Of a stretch of 64,000 nucleotides of DNA, positions 60,850-64,000 are shown one piece after another. This DNA comes from JBBTTE01 sp038064395. GTDB taxonomy: Bacteria; Patescibacteriota; Saccharimonadia; Saccharimonadales; UBA4665. A model generated the notes under the pieces. That model was given only the letters and a program-made list of their open reading frames with translations. It was not told where the DNA came from and did not search any database. A program made the position numbers and the translations under genes. Position 1 is the stretch's first letter. Each line of letters begins with the position of its first letter. The stretch is taken from assembly GCA_038064395.1 (NCBI GenBank), contig JBBTTE010000008.1, forward strand, positions 5,909 to 69,908, written 5' to 3'.

Positions 60850-63390
60850 GTGCACACTACCAAAAGAGCTCAGACAGGCAGCACATCTGTTAAGTCAGTC
60901 AAGGCCAAGCGTCTAGTTCTAGCAAGTCTAATATTAATGGTTGCGAGCACAGTGTTTGCTTGTGGCTATGTGCTGTGGGCAATTATCAATAGGGAGCCTT
61001 TTGGCTGGAGCGTGTTTCTAACCTGGTCGCTAATATTGAGCGCCACAAATGGTGTTTTGCTTGCAGCTGGCTGGTTTTACAATCATTACCTTAGTCGTCG
61101 CATACAAGTCATGCTAATTGACTGGGCAGGTACATCTGTTTGGTATTGGTTAGTGGCACCCGCCTACCAATACCTAATGATGAGCCTCAACAATCTTCAA
61201 GTTACCGTACTAGCATTTGCTTATTTCTGGGAGGTGCCTGTGGTGGGTGGGCTATCGTTCATCTTCACCCAAAAGCTCTTTACGCCACTTAATAACTACA
61301 TCCAAACTGGTGAGACAGAAGACCCTGCAGACCTTTATAAGCAGGCTGAGGTCTTCCCGATTAAGGCCTTTATTCGTAACTTGTGTGCCGCCACGGGTGG
61401 CTACGCTATCGGTGCTTTACAGCTAAGGTATTTCGCAGATCTTCCACTAGTTGAGTGCTATAAGAATGTTGGGGTTGGGTTCACGATTTCCTTTTTGTTG
61501 GGCCTGTACTACTTCCTAGTATTTGACTCATATGTCGGCCTAATCAAGTCTAAGCTCATCAGGCAATACGATCTTAAGAACGTAATAACTACCAAGTATT
61601 ACCAAAAGATCTCGGGAATTGTCATTCTGTTAGTCATCGGTAGCTTCTCACTAGTAGTTCTGTTGATGGTTCAGTCATTCCAATTAATCATCAAAGATAA
61701 CTTGAATACACAAGTCTGGAATGCCATGCACTCCTTCTCGACTCAAGCTGACTTACAAGATAGGGATAAGTTAGTTACTCTCGAGATTGGCAAATCCAGC
61801 CAAACCTTTGTGCTTGATGAAGGCGAAGGATTGCCTTTAACCGACGTAACGACAGAGACACAACAGATTGTTAAGGCCAACCGTAGCGGTGAACTTCGCG
61901 ACAATAGATATGACGCCAAGCTCATCAACTTTGAGACTTTTGGCGATCAGAAGCTAGTGTCTGTGACTTACCCAGCGGACTTCTACGCAACCCTGATTAA
62001 AGTGGTTTGGTTATTAGTGGCGGGAGGCCTGTTCGTCACTGCGCTATCGGTCATAGTGATGATAATAGTTAACGGTACCTTGACCAAGTCAATTACTGCG
62101 CTGACAACATCCGTACAGAGAGCCCAAATAACGGGTTTTTATATCGAACCAATGATAAACACTGGTGACGAGTTTGAATCGTTGTCACGGGCCTTCAGTC
62201 ACTTCACAAGCCAAAACCAGAAGCATGTATCCCAGCTCAACCAGGAGCACGCCAGACTACAGGCGGCTATTAACAGCTTAGACATCGGTTTACTCATGAC
62301 ATTCGAAGACAAACAGATCTTGTCCTATAATGCAGCCCTACTTCGCGTACTTGGGCTTAAGAAGTCCACCAAAGATAATCCAGATGAGGCTGATTCGGTC
62401 TTAGAAGAACTAAGACAAAAGCTTCAAGAGCTACCTAATCTGGATCTGCTGGATACGGTCAGGCAATGCCAACTAGACGGACAGCCCTTCAGTATTAAGG
62501 AGATATCCTACGGCAATAGAATTCTGACTATTTTCGGAGCGCCAATCATGGTACACCTCGACAAAATCATCGGAACAATTGTCCTAGTAGAAGATATCAC
62601 TGAACGCAAGGTGCTAGAACGATCTAAGGATGAATTCTTCTCTATCGCATCGCATGAACTGCGCACACCACTGACTTCGATCAAGGGTAACAGCAGTATG
62701 ATCCTAGACTTCTATAAGGACACTCTTAAGGATCCACAACTCAAGGAGATGATTACCGACGTCCATGAGAGTGCTGTTAGGCTCATAGAGATCGTTAACG
62801 ACTTCTTAGACCTGTCTAGACTCGAGCAGGGTCGTATGAACTTTAATTACGAGGAAGTAAGCCTAGAGGAGATCATTGAGAGTGTGGCTTACGAGATGAG
62901 GCCAGTGCTCGACGAGAAGAGTATTTATCTCAAAGTAGATAAGATGACCCTAGATAGATTACCTAGGGCATGGGCTGACAAGAACAGACTTAAGCAAGTA
63001 GTCTACAACCTTGTCGGCAATGCGGCCAAGTTCACCGAAGAAGGCGGCATCACTATTAGTGCCGAAACCGACAAAGACACGCTAAAGGTCAAGGTTACCG
63101 ATACTGGGCGTGGTATGACGCCCGAGTCACAACAGCTACTGTTCCATAAGTTCCAGCAGGCCAGTAGTAGCCTGTTAACTCGTGATACTACCAGAGGCAC
63201 TGGCCTTGGACTATATATATCTAAGATGATCGTAGAAAGCATGGGTGGCAACATAAGTCTTGACGAGTCTATCGAAGAACAAGGTAGCACCTTCAGCTTC
63301 ACCGTTCCTATAGTAACTGACGTCCTTAAGAAGTTAACTGCTGACCAGCAAGAAGAAGCCAAAAAGGCCAGCTCAGAGGCCACTAAGTAA
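60850..63390 (+). CDS. Large membrane histidine kinase (TM sensor, HAMP, PAS, HisKA, HATPase)
   Basis: This 846-residue protein has an N-terminal polytopic part (about 20-240), a helix pair around an extracellular loop (about 255-400), HAMP (about 405-460), PAS (about 475-585), HisKA with His602 (FSIASHELRTPLTSIKGN) and HATPase with NLVGNAAKFTEEGG, DTGRGM and GTGLGLYISKMIV. All catalytic motifs are intact. GTG 60850 is preferred over TTG 60844 because AGGCAGG lies 7 bases before it. It likely receives signal from its own membrane region and maybe the Cache protein upstream; the convergent receiver gene is the probable partner. Confidence 0.9.
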   Translation: MHTTKRAQTGSTSVKSVKAKRLVLASLILMVASTVFACGYVLWAIINREPFGWSVFLTWSLILSATNGVLLAAGWFYNHYLSRRIQVMLIDWAGTSVWYWLVAPAYQYLMMSLNNLQVTVLAFAYFWEVPVVGGLSFIFTQKLFTPLNNYIQTGETEDPADLYKQAEVFPIKAFIRNLCAATGGYAIGALQLRYFADLPLVECYKNVGVGFTISFLLGLYYFLVFDSYVGLIKSKLIRQYDLKNVITTKYYQKISGIVILLVIGSFSLVVLLMVQSFQLIIKDNLNTQVWNAMHSFSTQADLQDRDKLVTLEIGKSSQTFVLDEGEGLPLTDVTTETQQIVKANRSGELRDNRYDAKLINFETFGDQKLVSVTYPADFYATLIKVVWLLVAGGLFVTALSVIVMIIVNGTLTKSITALTTSVQRAQITGFYIEPMINTGDEFESLSRAFSHFTSQNQKHVSQLNQEHARLQAAINSLDIGLLMTFEDKQILSYNAALLRVLGLKKSTKDNPDEADSVLEELRQKLQELPNLDLLDTVRQCQLDGQPFSIKEISYGNRILTIFGAPIMVHLDKIIGTIVLVEDITERKVLERSKDEFFSIASHELRTPLTSIKGNSSMILDFYKDTLKDPQLKEMITDVHESAVRLIEIVNDFLDLSRLEQGRMNFNYEEVSLEEIIESVAYEMRPVLDEKSIYLKVDKMTLDRLPRAWADKNRLKQVVYNLVGNAAKFTEEGGITISAETDKDTLKVKVTDTGRGMTPESQQLLFHKFQQASSSLLTRDTTRGTGLGLYISKMIVESMGGNISLDESIEEQGSTFSFTVPIVTDVLKKLTADQQEEAKKASSEATK

Positions 63391-63451
63391 GCTAGCCACC
63401 GACCTGACATCAGGAGTGCCATTGATTACGGCTTGGTCTTGTTTTTTGTTC

Positions 63452-63850
63452 TTAGGAAACTGAAGGAACGTCGTTGCGCGTGTAGCCAGCTATAATTTCG
63501 TCAACCATGTCGGCAATTTCTTTGGGTTCGTGTTCGCTCTTAATAATGTACTTAACAGCACCTCTGGATAGGGCTGTTTCGGCATCTTGTTGACCTGCCA
63601 GGTTGGTAAGCATAACAACTGGAATGTGCTTGGTAGCTTCGTTAGCTTTAAGTTGTTCGAGAACTTGAAGACCGTTCATCTTAGGCATCATGACATCCAA
63701 GAGAATGATTGTTGGATTAGTCGATGCTACCTTAGCTAGCCCCTCTTCGCCGTCACCTGCTACTTCTACTTCGTATTTCTGGAATGTGAATATCTTCTGG
63801 TACATCCGCGACATTAGCGGATCGTCTTCAACTATAAGTACTTTTGTCAT
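63452..63850 (-). CDS. Response regulator, receiver domain only
   Basis: This 132-residue CheY-like protein has Asp9/Asp10, phosphoacceptor Asp52 (IILLDVMMPKMNG), Thr and Lys (KYIIKSEHEP) at the usual places, and no output domain. It ends 61 bp from the convergent histidine kinase gene. It resembles the receiver at 30073. TATACT (63858-63863, minus strand) ends 7 bases before the start codon, so its mRNA is probably leaderless. Confidence 0.92.
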   Translation of the reverse strand: MTKVLIVEDDPLMSRMYQKIFTFQKYEVEVAGDGEEGLAKVASTNPTIILLDVMMPKMNGLQVLEQLKANEATKHIPVVMLTNLAGQQDAETALSRGAVKYIIKSEHEPKEIADMVDEIIAGYTRNDVPSVS

Positions 63851-63871
63851 GCGTAACAGTATAACTACCGC

Positions 63872-63892
63872 TTAAGCTTTCGTAAAGCTTAA
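63872..63892. terminator. Perfect 9-bp inverted repeat between two minus-strand genes
   Basis: TTAAGCTTT and AAAGCTTAA are separated by CGT. It lies just after the stop codon of the right-hand minus-strand gene, so it may end that transcript, but no T run follows on that strand. It also sits directly upstream of the receiver gene's -10 box and could instead be an operator. Confidence 0.4.
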
Positions 63893-63898
63893 AAAGTA

Positions 63899-64000
63899 TT
63901 ATTCGGGCTTTTCTTCGACGGTTACATCAGTGTCGCTACTAGTTTCCCCCGTAGTCATCCCAGTACCACTATCAGTCTGAACTGTTGCTGCAGCTGCTTT
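63899..64000 (-). CDS. C-terminal end of a gene entering from the right edge
   Basis: On the minus strand the frame from 64000 is open for 33 codons and stops with TAA at 63899-63901. The residues are an Ala, then Thr/Ser/Gly/Asp, then Glu-rich tail ending VTVEEKPE, typical of a disordered C-terminus. The product cannot be identified from this fragment. Confidence 0.5.
   Translation of the reverse strand, partial: KAAAATVQTDSGTGMTTGETSSDTDVTVEEKPE

Noticed and set aside
60825..60850. Frameshift splitting one sensor kinase into two genes
   Set aside because: The downstream kinase has its own start, ribosome binding site and complete membrane sensor region, and there are two stop codons in the gap; a single-base shift would not give a sensible fusion.
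63872..63892. Plus-strand terminator
   Set aside because: No plus-strand gene ends here and the hairpin is followed by A residues on that strand.

Overview
The window looks like chromosome from a Patescibacteria/CPR bacterium, most likely Saccharibacteria (TM7). The reasons are the standard genetic code, dense gene packing, an energy metabolism built on an F-type ATP synthase with a type-2 NADH dehydrogenase, archaeal-type PEP carboxylase, 6-phosphogluconate dehydrogenase, and a large block of secreted and membrane-anchored surface proteins of the kind seen in these host-associated cells. The assignment is inferred from gene content; there is no rRNA or other phylogenetic marker here. I see no tRNA, rRNA, CRISPR array, insertion sequence or prophage.

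Layout. 1-5715: the canonical atpB-E-F-H-A-G-D-C operon (atpB cut by the window edge), with a proton-type c subunit and a short delta subunit. 5722-6546: an unrecognised gene on the minus strand. 6794-13982: a tight six-gene operon related to hydrogenase-4 (Hyf) and complex I. Its large subunit has lost the NiFe cysteines, and its small subunit carries Asp at three of the four usual 4Fe-4S cysteine positions. 14072-16280: an aquaporin-family channel and a protein with two CDP-alcohol phosphotransferase domains. 16263-24292: a UvrD-like helicase-nuclease, NDH-2, a glycosyltransferase, a D-lactate dehydrogenase-like flavoprotein and an unknown protein. 24289-29358: membrane glycan genes and an LCP-family protein. 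29394-32026: a Crp-type regulator, a response regulator, a PAS histidine kinase and a small unknown. 32161-37188: a flippase-like protein, a GT2 enzyme and a GtrA/membrane/PIG-L fusion. 37189-38753: an ABC exporter. 38799-43847: central metabolism (a beta-hydroxyacid dehydrogenase, an aminotransferase overlapping PEP carboxylase, and 6PGDH). 43956-59086: the surface-protein region. 59170-63850: a Cache-type sensor protein, a large histidine kinase and a response regulator. 63899-64000: the C-terminal end of a minus-strand gene.

How it may work together. NDH-2 and the D-lactate dehydrogenase-like enzyme would put electrons into a quinone pool, and the ATP synthase uses the proton gradient. The Hyf/complex I-like membrane complex keeps its proton-channel subunits but has lost recognisable redox centres and has no NADH or ferredoxin module, so what drives it is an open question. 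This is the most unusual system in the window. PEP carboxylase with the aminotransferase would give oxaloacetate and aspartate.

The surface region holds WxL-interacting-protein-like (DUF916-like) anchored proteins, Ser/Thr-rich secreted proteins with a shared C-terminal domain, and a 2019-residue secreted protein with two predicted seven-bladed propellers. Two neighbouring genes there share an 897-bp identical ectodomain segment but have unrelated signal peptides and anchors. A two-component system follows directly. A role in host or surface attachment is a reasonable inference but is not shown by the sequence.

Expression. Many genes outside the operons have a TATAAT-like -10 box ending only 6-13 nt before the start codon and lack a Shine-Dalgarno sequence, which suggests leaderless or nearly leaderless mRNAs. 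The ATP synthase and several surface and sensor genes have ordinary ribosome binding sites.
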